Assembly (NCBI GenBank): GCA_033032175.1
Contig: CM065311.1
Coordinates: 1,791,190 to 1,855,189 of the forward strand
Direction: 5' to 3'
DNA: 64,000 nt
Source: Saturnia japonica
Lineage: Eukaryota > Arthropoda > Insecta > Lepidoptera > Saturniidae
The notes under the pieces were generated by a model, which had not been told where the DNA came from, ran no database searches, and saw only the letters and a program-made list of their open reading frames with translations. Made by a program: the position numbers and the translations under genes. Position 1 is the stretch's first letter, and the number at the start of each line of letters is the position of its first letter. Below, piece after piece: positions 22,915 through 33,225 of this stretch.

Positions 22915-23355
22915 GGCATTTGAAACTTCGACCTGGGAGCCTAGCCAAGTTGCCTTTCTATAATCGTTAACGATATCGAAAACGAAAAAAATGTATGGAA
23001 TTGAGATATCTCAATGTTAAATCACGTGATCTGATATATTATTATGTCAGTTCCATATGCTTTTTTAATCGACTTCAACAAAAGACGGGAGGTTACTCAA
23101 TTCGAATGCACATTTTTTTTAATGGATGTTCAGCCATATCCTCTTTGTCTATAAACCGATTTGGATGATTCTTTTGTTGGATAGGGGATACCTCAAGGGT
23201 AGACCACATTTTAATTTCATTGGCATTGGACCTCGCAAATTCGAAGATACACGAGGGAACTCGTCAAAATCATTGAGGTTGGTGTTTTTTTTTTTGTTAA
23301 AAATTGTCTTGGTCGCTTTAACGATTATAGAAAGACAACTTGGCTAGACCCTCAG
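22915..23355. mobile_element. TIR element interrupted by a second repeat
   Basis: Left end GCCTAGCCAAGTTGCCTTTC and right end GAAAGACAACTTGGCTAGAC are inverted copies enclosing a palindromic body (TATGGAATTGAGATATCTCA). A related, uninterrupted but diverged copy is at 33095-33225 in the opposite orientation. Here the body is split by the repeat at 23061-23316. Confidence 0.55.
23061..23316 (+). repeat. Dispersed retroposon (CGACTTCAACAAAAG family), copy 1
   Basis: Starts TTTTTAATCGACTTCAACAA, then GGGAGGTTACTCAATTCGAA, GGGGATACCTCAAGGGTAG and a T-rich end. Relatives lie at 46316-46545 and 49753-50412. The 73-codon frame across it (23126-23347) is a repeat by-product. Confidence 0.55.
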
Positions 23356-24129
23356 ATCTTCAATTTCTTATTTGACGGCGCTACTACGAGTAGGAGAACG
23401 TTTCTCGACCCTGTGGGTTTTCTCACGATATTTTAACGTTGTCAACCGATAGTGTTATTAGTGACATACATATTAGAAAAATTGTAAGCACATGCCGAAA
23501 TGCAAACGAAAAAACATCTGCTGACCATTCCAACATAATAAATAACTATTCAACTAACCGTGACTTGATCAAAATAATTAACAAAGAAAAGACATAAATA
23601 TAATCCTGTAACCTGATACCTTTTATGTCAACTGTTGTTCTCTGAACATTATTTTTCTTTTATGGAACTAGTCAATACTAATTAATATAATGTCACTGTT
23701 ATTAATATTTTTTTGTCCTTCCAGCTGGATGTCATGAACAGTGGTGTTTTTACTTTTATATCCCCTATTTATACAAAAATGTTTCACATCTTTGTCACCT
23801 GACTGAATGCGTCTGTTCCACCAAAACTACATACGGTATTTTTGATTATATGTTAATGTGATGCCAATCCTCTATTGTTTTACTTCCATTCAATTCTTAT
23901 TGAGCAGGGTAACCTACCTACGAGTTTTGTTTGCTCTAAGTCCGTGCCAGCTCGTGAATTTTAAAAGCGAAACGAACCATAATATGCCTATTTTATTAAT
24001 TTCGATAGGATTTCATATATTTTGCATAGAGGTCAAATCTGCTGAAATGGAATGGGGAATTAGTAAACCCTTTTTATAAGCCTTTTTTAATATATTAGGT
24101 TGACTTGATAATTTAATTTTAATTCATTA
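23356..24129. other. AT-rich non-coding stretch
   Basis: No supported gene; the plus frame at 23858-24079 has no recognised domain. Confidence 0.35.
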
Positions 24130-25795
24130 CTATGATTTTCAGACGCGTAGTGCGTATTTACTACGACACACAGGCATTGAACTGACTACACTGTTAGCCT
24201 TAGGGGCCCTATCGTCAAACAGAGCCGCTGCGGCTTTTACAGCTTCACCGGACTTGGGGGCGAGCGCTTAGGGCACTCAGCCGCGAAAGTTTGTGACGAC
24301 CCGCACGAGGGTGCCAGAGTGGCCGAACCTCGGCTCGGGCGGTCGTCGCGAATGCGAAAAAGTCGCGATCTAACTAATTCCCTAATCTTATGAGAATTCG
24401 AGCTAACTAATATATACTCATATGCACGTTCCCCTCCTCCTGGGAGGAAGGAAGGAACCGTGCGTATGTGTATTCAGTAATCGGAATGGTTTTTCTACAC
24501 TAACTAGCGCATTAGTCTAACTAGCGCAAAAAAAAGAAAAAAAAAGGTCCCTTACAGAACCTATGTACCTGTGTGGTGTGCACGTGTGTGTGTTCATACG
24601 TGTGTAATGTTGTGTGTGGGTAACTAAGTGTTGCACGTATAGTGTCACTTTGTATCGCGCGGGCGGCTGCCTGACCCAAGGGCTTCACACCGAGGAACGG
24701 ACCTAGGCTTGGGTTGCCGCTAGAGAGGGTGGACGTGACGGGTGTGCGGGAGCGAAGTTGACCGCCCGTCCTCTGCGGAGAGAACGGTGGTTACGCGGGC
24801 GTGGGCGGTGGCACGCTCTGTTTGGAGAGACGGTGTCGGCGTAGAACGCGTTAGCTTTTTCGGTTTGGTCGGGCGGGTCAGTGAATATATTACGCGGCCG
24901 GCGTTTTCTCCGGCAGGCGTTGGGGTCGGGAACATAAGAAGCTGCCGCTTTTATTAAGGGGTTCGCGTGGTTCGACGCGGTGTCGAAATACGAGCGAGAA
25001 AGGTGTTTGGCATATGCATGTATCGAGGGAAGGTCCATATCTCTATGGAGATCCTCCATACGAACAAACCAGGGGGCACCGGTAAGGCGGTGAAGAAATT
25101 TGTTCTGGATAGCTTGTAAGCGTTCCAGTTATAACTTGGCATATGTGCGAACGCAACGCAGCTATATGTCATGATCGGACGGATACACATCTTGTAGAGC
25201 GTAAGCTTGTGTCTCGTGGACATTTTGCTTGCAGCACATAACAGAGGATGCAGTCGGGCGAGGGTCCAGGAGGCCCTTTTCCTAACCAGATTGATGTGGC
25301 GTATAAAGGAGAGTCTACTGTCTAGGGTTACACCTAGATATTTGGTCGCCTTTTCCCAGGGGATCGGATTACCGAAGAGTTCAAGGGGATTGTCCTTGAG
25401 TTTTTGCGGTATCTGTGTGGCGGTTTTGTCGAAGAGCACCGCTGCGCTCTTCGTGGGGTTTATGGCTATTCGCCAGTCGTTAAACCACTTCCCGAGAGTG
25501 GTCACGGCTCTTTGGATTCTACATTTGAGGTTTCTCGTTTGCCTTTGAGAGGAGTATATGACTGTATCGTCAGCGTATAAGCCTACTTCAACTTTCTCTT
25601 CAAGTTTTGGTAGGTCACTGACGTACAGATTGAAGAGGCTAGGTGCCAGAATGGAACCTTGGGGGACGCCTGAGCGTATGGGATGGGGTGTGGATAGTTC
25701 ACCTTCCACTCTGTAGCGAAAGGTGCGGTCTTTGAGGTAATCGCGGATGATTTTAACTAATCTATCGGGGACTTCGCGGGAGTACAGCTTGTAGA
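24130..25795 (-). pseudogene. 5'-truncated jockey-like LINE with RT C-terminal half
   Basis: On the minus strand, codons from about 25795 to 24700 encode the reverse-transcriptase region of a jockey-type non-LTR retrotransposon: IRSGVPQGSILAPSLFNLY, then GLYADDTVIYSS with the catalytic YADD, then NPTKSAAVLF and KYLGVTLD thumb motifs. The open frame 25709-24954 shifts near 25060-25100; the proper C-terminus continues in the neighbouring frame (MEDLHRDMDLPSIHAYAKHL, 25059-24703). The part below 24700 is GC-rich untranslated tail reaching about 24130. The endonuclease, ORF1 and RT N-terminus are missing, as expected of 5' truncation during target-primed integration. Dead copy. Confidence 0.75.
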
Positions 25796-26032
25796 CTATT
25801 TACTACGATAATTTTTATTACCTTTTATAGTACCTCGGCCCATCCAAGTGTAACTGTATCCAAATTGTAGGCCAACAGTACCTACAATCCAAGCAACGGT
25901 TACAACCGGGAGATCGGCAATCCATCGGCAGTCGCCGCTGTTATGAATATTTTGTCTCATATACTTATTATAACACTTTAGCGCATCTACGATCGAACAA
26001 ATAGATACCAAAATAGTTACAAATCGTAACAT
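25796..26032 (-). repeat. Dispersed repeat with hydrophobic ORF, copy 1
   Basis: The minus strand encodes GDCRWIADLPVVTVAWIVGT followed by more hydrophobic residues. The DNA is clearly related to 62185-62322 minus (shared blocks such as GGATTGC and CCGTTG(T/C)TT..GGATTGTA in the same order). Two related copies 36 kb apart mean a repeat family or duplicated exons. The segment abuts the 5' truncation point of the LINE. Confidence 0.4.
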
Positions 26033-27200
26033 AAAACTCTTGCCATAAATTTAATTGCTAGCTTATCCATGAGACAAACAAGACTTAATTAATTTTAATA
26101 CACATGAAGAAATAAAATTAGAAATATAATATTTATACAATAATAATCGTTACTTTTATATTTTCCAGTCTAAGAAGGTGAATAATGTACAGTTAGGAAC
26201 CAGTCACAGCGACGGTTATGGCGCGGTGTCTTAATGCATTTTTTCCTCACTAGCCTACTAAGGAGCCGTGTTAGTAGACGAATTCTTCAAGGCGATGATG
26301 AAGCACGAATAAATGTCCCGGCTCTGACATAAAAAATACAAAACCACTTTTTATTGATTTTACGTTAACTTGCAGACTGCGCAAAAACTTCCAAAAACCA
26401 AAAGATCTTTAAAATCGAAAAGTATTAAAGTAAATGTCAAGAAACTTGAATGGTATTAATAAATTCGCAAATAAAATATAGATAGTTTCATTCACAGTTA
26501 CTTGAATTTTTCGTCTAGAAAATGCGCTCAAGGTAATTAGTTTTTGTTTCCCTTTGTATTCTAGGTTCAAAATGACTATTAGAGAGTTTAGATTTAAGTT
26601 TTCTTGTAACCAATCTATTGAATTTCGTCGCGTAACCTTGATTATACGGGTATAACAGTAACTTATATATTTATCTTTACAAAAATTACATAAGACAGAC
26701 AGATCAGATAGTTCATTTGTATTTGCGCAAGCAAATTGCCTAGTTTCGGGGAATACAATAAAATACTATAAAAACTATATTACATTACATAATATGTACG
26801 CGCATTATAAGTTATACATACTTCTTTGTATAGTCACTTACACGTCACATTCGAATGTTATGTTTGATTATTTTCACTATTAAAATTGTAAAGACTAATA
26901 AACTACATAGTCAACCATACAGGATATTTTATCATAACTGGTTTCAACATTTGTAATTTAATCCTAGAAAGCACTGAGGTTTTAGCAAGCAACTTCGTAG
27001 TGTAGACTTTTTGTTACAATATGCGCGCTCATCGTATATATTGTTCATAACGCGCCTAAAAGACAGGTGTCGTGGGACACTCGTTAGTAACGAAGTTCCT
27101 TTCGCTATAAATTATGTGATGACTTGATTTCTACGCACTGTTGTATGTATGTACAGTACGAGTGGTCTATAGTTCGAGTTCCGTTGATTTGAGATTTTTT
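26033..27200. other. AT-rich non-coding stretch
   Basis: No supported gene. It ends at the TA target site of the mariner-like element. Confidence 0.35.
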
Positions 27201-27202
27201 TA

Positions 27203-28500
27203 TACAAGGTGTCCAGAAAGGGTATCGGGTATTTGTTTTCGCGCCATATTCGAAACGGGGCGTCTAAAGGGTGCGGGGAGGGGTTCGTGGCGTCCGCCAT
27301 TTTGTGGAGTTTTAGTCACGATGGAACAGTACTCGGGGACGCATCGCGCATTTTGCGTACGAGCGTATTATCGTAATGGTGATTCAATAGTGACTGCTCA
27401 ACGTCTCTATCGTGCGGAATATCGTACACGCCACGCGCCAAGTGACGATAGCATTAGGAAATGGATCAGGATGTTCGAGAATACAGGTAAAATTCAAAAC
27501 TCTGGTCGTCTTCGTTCAGTTCGCGATGAAGAAACAATTGAAGAAATTGAGGCGTCGGTTCGTCAAAATCCGTCTTTATCCATCCGAAAGCGAAGCCAAG
27601 CGTTGAACATCAAAAAATCGTCTTTACATTCGATTTTAAAGAAAGACTTACATCTAAAAGCCTATAAAATTCAATTGGTTCAAGAATTGACGGATACGGA
27701 CTATGCTAATCGACTGAATTTTGCGAACGAAATGCTGCAGCGATTTAACAACTTTAACAACATACTGTTCAGTGACGAAGCAAATTTTCACCTGAATGGT
27801 CATGTTAATAAGCAGAATTGTCGGTACTGGGCAGTGGAGAATCCGAGACGAAAGCATGAACGACCCCTGCATAGCCCAAAGGTCGTTGTTTGGGCCGCTA
27901 TGTCTGCTAAAGGCATAATTGGTCCTTATTTTCATGAAGATCAACGAGGCCGAGCAATTAATGTGAATAGTGACCGTTATTGCGATATGTTGCGAAATTT
28001 TTTGGTCCCAGAGTTGCAGGAGTTTGCAGGTTTCAACTCAAGAACGTGGTTCCAGCAAGATGGGGCCACTTGCCATACCTCAAATGACTCAATGGAAGTT
28101 GTTAACGAATTATTCCCTAATAAAGTCATTTCGCGAAGGGGTAACATCAACTGGCCTCCCAGAAGCCCCGACCTTAGCCCGCTTGACTATTTTGCATGGG
28201 GATACCTTAAAAGTAAGGTTTATCAAAACAATCCGACGAATCTAACCCAGTTAAAGCAAAACATCAGGTCAGAAATGGCAGCAATATCGATAGCTATGTG
28301 TCAACGTGTTATCGCCAATCTTCGTTTCCGTTTAGAAGAGTGCCAGCAACGTAACGGTCATCATTTGGATAACATCATCTTTTCCAAATAATTCTCCAAT
28401 TCATATGCTAATAATAAACAATAAACTTTTTTATTGCATACAAATAATTTTTGTTTCATTGAACTTACAAATACCCGATACCCTTTCTGGACACTTTGTA
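27203..28500 (+). mobile_element. Intact DD41D Tc1/mariner-superfamily element
   Basis: 1298 bp bounded by 33-bp terminal inverted repeats (TACAAGGTGTCCAGAAAGGG at left; the right end reads TACAAAGTGTCCAGAAAGGG on the minus strand; one mismatch seen over 33 bases). TA is duplicated at 27201-27202 and 28501-28502. The single transposase ORF is uninterrupted. Perfect boundaries, near-identical TIRs and an open ORF indicate a young, possibly autonomous copy. Confidence 0.92.
27321..28391 (+). CDS. DD41D mariner-like transposase, 356 aa
   Basis: Cut-and-paste transposase acting on the flanking TIRs. From the ATG at 27321 the N-terminus (residues 1-50, MEQYSGTHRAFCVRAYYRNG) is a helix-turn-helix region of the DUF4817 type; a second DNA-binding part follows (about 55-120). 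The catalytic triad is visible: D152 in LFSDEANFHLNG, D247 in WFQQDGATCHTS, and D289 in SPDLSPLDYFAWGY. Exactly 41 residues separate the last two aspartates, which places it in the DD41D group rather than DD34D mariners. The frame is open upstream to 27141, but 27321 is inside the TIRs, near the usual distance and gives the expected N-terminus. No stop or frameshift was found. Confidence 0.9.
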   Translation: MEQYSGTHRAFCVRAYYRNGDSIVTAQRLYRAEYRTRHAPSDDSIRKWIRMFENTGKIQNSGRLRSVRDEETIEEIEASVRQNPSLSIRKRSQALNIKKSSLHSILKKDLHLKAYKIQLVQELTDTDYANRLNFANEMLQRFNNFNNILFSDEANFHLNGHVNKQNCRYWAVENPRRKHERPLHSPKVVVWAAMSAKGIIGPYFHEDQRGRAINVNSDRYCDMLRNFLVPELQEFAGFNSRTWFQQDGATCHTSNDSMEVVNELFPNKVISRRGNINWPPRSPDLSPLDYFAWGYLKSKVYQNNPTNLTQLKQNIRSEMAAISIAMCQRVIANLRFRLEECQQRNGHHLDNIIFSK

Positions 28501-28502
28501 TA

Positions 28503-29352
28503 AACAATTTTTTTTAGTTTTTGGTTATGTTGTTAAGTAATATAACAAACAAAAACTGAACAACATGAAATCGAAACAAAAAATTAGTAATTTTATATCC
28601 ATTGTAACTGACAACTCCATGTTTCTTTGTTTATTTCTTAGCGTCGTCGGGTCGGTCACTTTTTTCAGTTTAGCTCCCATCCCGCGATTAGTAATCTTGT
28701 TACAAAAACTCAAGATAAGCCTATGCTCGTTCCTTAAAAGTGAATCTAAGTTTAAAGTGTAATGGACCATCTGAAGTCATTAACTTGGGATAAATTACAT
28801 TGTGTGTGTCAACAGCACGTGATTCATTGTTCAGTGTTATCTTACACAATGATGTAATTCGTAAATAATGCTTTACAATGTCATCAGCTTTCGGTTTAGT
28901 AATGTTGAAATATATAAATACATTATTATAATCACCGTTTTCCGCTATTATGCTTGTAAATACTTGTTTAAGTCATCAATTCTAAATCTAGAGTAGTGTT
29001 GGTAAAAAATTGGGTTTCTGCAACTCCGATAGTAATCGAAATCGATTGACTATCGATTGTTTCTCAGTACGGAATATAATATGTCAGCCCGTCGAGCGAC
29101 GACAGCGAAAAAAACGTCATCGCGTATTCCGAAGGTTGCGTAGATACTTGAGTAACTTGACGAGCTAAAAAATGTTATTGGCGCAAATTTTTCTTGTAAT
29201 CACAAAAATACCCCGTATTATGTTTGCAAATGAACTATCGATATTTTTATTTAAACAATAGTTAATTGATTATTTACCAATACTACTGTAAAAGGTCACG
29301 ATTTCTTTATACAGTATACACAGTCGATTAAAAAAATATTATAACTGACTTA
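28503..29352. other. AT-rich non-coding stretch
   Basis: Overlapping opposed frames at 28525-28770 have no recognisable domain; nothing else is supported. Confidence 0.35.
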
Positions 29353-29490
29353 GGACCGATTTTTCAATCAAGAGATAACTTTATTAGAGGGACAATTTCT
29401 AAATTTTGACAGGTTTTCTATACTTTATCTGTCAAATACCAAAATTATATCTCGAATATAGCAGCTATCTATTCATTGAAAAATCGGCCC
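29353..29490. mobile_element. Short MITE with TTA duplication (GGNCCGATTTTTCAAT)
   Basis: Left GGACCGATTTTTCAATCAAG and right ATTGAAAAATCGGCCC are inverted copies; TTA flanks both ends (29350-29352 and 29491-29493). Length 138 bp. It is related to 17764-17895. The TTA duplication points to PIF/Harbinger-type mobilisation. Confidence 0.6.
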
Positions 29491-29493
29491 TTA

Positions 29494-30379
29494 AAAAACA
29501 GTATATTTATGGCGTAATGTCGTTCTTGGTTTTGTCAGGAATATAACAAAGTAATGAATTTGAAGAATACAATGATTTACGTAAGGCAGTGTTAAAGCAA
29601 AAATATATTTTCCAATGATGTCCAATTTTTTTTTTACTTTTCTGATCCTTCAAATAAGTTTTAAGGTTCAAATCTTAGATTCAATCTACAGTAGTTCTTA
29701 AGAGATTTTAACTAATATTCATTGCGAATTGCGAAGTTTTATCAAGAACACATATATCTTGATATTAGGACGATGATTTGATTATATGTGATGTGTATGT
29801 GATTTAGGTGAACTTTTATATTTACTTGTAGTCTCTAATTTAAGGTCAGCCGCATATAACAAAAATAAAAATGCTTACAAAATAACTTACGACACTACTT
29901 TTTTTTAAAATATTAATTTTACATTGTTAATAACGAATTTTTATCTAATCGATATATTAATACGTGAAGCAAAAACTACACCCCTTTTTAAGAGTATTGC
30001 GTGAACGGAAAACAGATTTGGCATGATTAAAGTTTATATGGAGAAGGAGTGCAGCAAGCTAAAATTTATATATATATAATATCTTTTACTAATATGTTAA
30101 TTAAATAAATTAATACTGCGAATCCTAACTTAACCAGTGCCATTGAACTTGACCCCCAAAAAAATATTGACATTGTCACTCAATGAAAAGTGACAGCAAG
30201 TGATATAATATTCATTGTTTAGGTTCATACTGCAAATGTCAAACAGAAAATAGTCTATGATTAAAAAGTTCCTGGTCGAATTTCGATCATTGGACGACCG
30301 CTAGTAGTGATAAAAATGCACCAAATAAATAACAATTAAGTAAGCACTTACGTTTAGACAAAGTAGGCCATCTTGTATG
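29494..30379. other. AT-rich non-coding stretch
   Basis: Contains a short (TA)n tract near 30068-30078. Nothing else recognised. Confidence 0.35.
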
Positions 30380-30729
30380 CATTAAAACCCCGTGGAATCC
30401 GAAGAGGGTATATAGGTACCCCAATGATATCACCAAAAAAATATCAAAATTTTATTTATTATGAAAATAAAAATGTTATTGCAATATAAAATTAACATAT
30501 TTAGTTTTAGTTTCCCTGAAATTTAGCAAATTTTTAAAACACGATAACACCGTCTCCAGCCCCTTCGCTGCGCCGCCTGTATTGCCATATAAGTTTCCTC
30601 ATTTAACTTTTTTTTTTACCTTTTATTGGGGGTTATTTTGTTTACTTATAATCTGAGATAGATAACATAAACAGAATATAATCTCGATAGCTACTAACAC
30701 CTTCACGGATCCGTCGGCGTTTTTAATAC
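30380..30729. mobile_element. MITE with ATTAAAAACCCCGTCG termini, copy 1
   Basis: Left ATTAAAACCCCGTGGAATCC and right GGATCCGTCGGCGTTTTTAA are inverted copies. The body (TATAGGTACCCCAATGA, CGCTGCGCCGCCTGTATTGC, TTATAATCTGAGATAGATAA) is found inverted at 49805-50199. Non-coding. Confidence 0.6.
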
Positions 30730-31568
30730 ACACTATATAAAAAGAAACCGTGACAACTGACTGACAACCACTTATTGGATGAAAATGAAATGAATGGATG
30801 AAATGAAATTTGGTACACATCTAGTTATTATGACGTAGGTATTCGTTAAGAATGTATTTAAAAAAATTCAACCCCTTAAGGGTGTAACAGTGAACTATTA
30901 ATCAAATTCGATGAAGCAATTTACGGCAATATGAATAATTGAATATTGAAAATCCAACTCTTAATAACTGGCGTTGGCCCAACGAAAGCAGACCTATTGC
31001 GGATTTGTAAATCACGATAGATAGATTTTTGATTAAGGACCGTCTGTTTTTCAGAAATCCTATATCAAAAACGATTAAATGTTAGTAGATATAAAACAAT
31101 TTTGGATATTAATTCAAAATAAATAAATAACTACATAAAATTGTACATACTGTTCTGAGATAGAAAAGTAAAAAATACAAATAATAAAATTATTAAATAT
31201 TAAGTAAATTAAACAAAAAAGATTTTTACGTGTTGTTCTTAATAATGTTTTTTTTTTCTAATTCTTCGCTATTAGTAGGTAGGTCATATCTAAGAGAAAT
31301 TAGATTAAAACGTTATCCCCAACAATTAGCTCGGTGTAAAGGAAATGGTGTGGAAATGGTTAACGCCCTACGCATTGACCTGGCGGAAATAGAAGGGTGA
31401 CTCCGAAGGGTCGGACAACACAGAAAATCTGTTTATCTCCTTCAGCCGTAATGAAGTTTATTTTTGGGATGAGTAAATAATTATTAATATTAATACATCC
31501 TCCGTAATATCCTTAAGAAGGTATCCTGTTTTACATTTTCTACTGATTTGTTGTTTAAAAAATTATTA
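30730..31568. other. AT-rich non-coding stretch
   Basis: 30770-30830 resembles the flank of a CAGTCAGT-type retroelement tail. No gene is supported. Confidence 0.3.
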
Positions 31569-31799
31569 TTAGGTCCTTACATATGAAATTGGCGTTTTGT
31601 TGAACTGGTCACTTTGATCACAAATATCTGGCGTCTGGTTAGAAATCCCAAATTCAAATTTATTGCAAATTTAGGCTTGTGTATTTGTGTTTCGAATTTA
31701 GTGATTTATTTGTTTTGGCACCATTTTATTTTTCTTTGACATCGTTCTTTTCACAAAATAGAAAATTTAAAATATCGCCTTATTTACGAATATAAATTC

Positions 31800-32757
31800 C
31801 ATTGTGGCATCAGCGCTGCAGAATCAGCTTGAAGGATTATGATGTGTATGGGAAAGCTACTGTAAAATAAAACACGGTACGTTTTTGGTTCCAACGTTTT
31901 CGTTCTGGAAATTTTGACCTAGGAAACAAACCCCGTTGTCGGCCGGAGACCCTAGTTGAAAATGAAGAATCAAAGGTGATCGTTGAAGCGGATCATTCGC
32001 AAATCACATCAGAGTTAGCGGCAAGCTTCGGTGTGAGCGATAAAAAAAAATTCACTTGAAACAAACAGGAAAAGTGAAAAAGCTCGAGAAATGAATTATC
32101 GCATGAATTGACTGAAGCACGCCAACAAACACCTATTGAGTTCTGCATTACATTATTCAACCGTAACAATAACGAGGGAATTTTGAATCGTATTGTTACT
32201 TGTGACGAAAAATGGATCCTTTTATTCAACCGTAACAATAACGAGGGAATTTTGAATCGTATTGTTACTTGTGACGAAAAATGGATCCTTTACTACAATC
32301 GGAAACGCTCAAAACAGTGGTTGAACCCAGGAGAACTGGCCAAATCCTGTCCCAAGCGAAAGTCGTCTCAGGAAAAAGGTACTGGTGAGTGTTTGGTGGA
32401 CCAGTCAGTGCTGGTGTCATACACTACAGCTTCGTAAGATCTGTCCAGACGATAATGGCAGATCTGTATTGTCAACAATTGCAAACCATGATGGAAAAGC
32501 TAGCCGTTAAACAACCGAGACTGGTCAATATCTCAAGCCCCACTGCTGATTCAGAACAACGCGGTTGGAATGTCTTCGAAACCCACCATATTCCCCGGAC
32601 ATTGCTTCAACAGCTTACCACTTTTTTGGAATTTGAACAATATCTTGCAAGGAAAATAAATTCAATTCCGATGAGGCTGTCCAAACTGCCTTCAAAGGTT
32701 TTATTGATTCTTGCTCCCACAATTTTTTCAGCAATGGAATCAATGAACTACCTTTAA
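31800..32757 (+). pseudogene. Mariner transposase pseudogene with internal duplication
   Basis: Recognisable transposase pieces occur in different frames: a GRRPETLVENE-like N-terminal part near 31940, CDEKWIL carrying the first catalytic aspartate (twice, because of a 69-bp duplication), and a C-terminal SMNYL end near 32750. The segment that should hold the second and third catalytic aspartates (HDNARPHT and YSPDLAP in relatives) is damaged by a deletion and frame change between about 32530 and 32620. It cannot make an active enzyme. Confidence 0.75.
32153..32290 (+). repeat. 69-bp tandem duplication within mariner transposase
   Basis: Two adjacent copies (32153-32221 and 32222-32290) beginning TTATTCAACCGTAACAATAA and ending AAATGGATCCTT appear identical. 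69 is divisible by three, so the reading frame is kept and the CDEKW motif is present twice. Confidence 0.92.
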
Positions 32758-32880
32758 AATGGCGAAAGGGCATAGATAATAATGGTACATACTTCGATTG
32801 ATTAAATGTATAATTTCATAATATTTTTTTCATTTTACTTTTACATATAAAACGCTAATTTCATACGTAAGGACCTAATA

Positions 32881-33094
32881 TTATTGCCCGGGATCCACGC
32901 TCTCCGGAAGGCGAAACGAGACGCACCCTTTTCGACTTGTGTCGACTCGACTCTCCTTTCTCGGTGTCGGTATTTTTTGCCCTAGTTAAAGGTCACGAGG
33001 AACTAGGTGAACAGATCAACGACACTCTTGACACTTGACAGTCTAGATGGATAAAGCTCTTGCAACTCCTCCGATCCTCACGGCCTCCAGAGGG
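32881..33094. other. GC-richer non-coding segment
   Basis: Above-average GC (GGGATCCACGCTCTCCGGAA) directly after the mariner element. No ORF or repeat partner recognised. Confidence 0.25.
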
Positions 33095-33225
33095 CTCAGT
33101 ATGAATTTGGCATAATATGTCAACGTTAAATTATGTGATCAAATATGCCAATTCCATACATTGTATCGTTTTCAGTTAGCGTTAATGATCGTAGAAAGAC
33201 ATCTTGGCTAGGTCCCAAGGTATGA
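33095..33225. repeat. Diverged copy of the 22915-23355 element
   Basis: On the minus strand GACCTAGCCAAGATGTCTTT, then ATGTATGGAATTGGCATATT and AATTTAACGTTGACATATTA match the left half of the element at 22915-23060, without the interrupting repeat. Confidence 0.5.

Larger units (their letters stand above)
31569..32878 (+). mobile_element. Cecropia-type mariner, inactivated
   Basis: 1310 bp with ends TTAGGTCCTTACATATGAAA and, on the minus strand, TTAGGTCCTTACGTATGAAA, flanked by TA on both sides (31567-31568 and 32879-32880). The interior resembles mariner but is broken. A second, independent copy of the same family lies at 47484-48748 and a fragment at 53068-53540. Confidence 0.85.

Noticed and set aside
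24742..24957. Plus-strand 71-codon ORF and similar frames opposite the LINE
   Set aside because: They are shadows of the GC-rich minus-strand jockey-like coding region.
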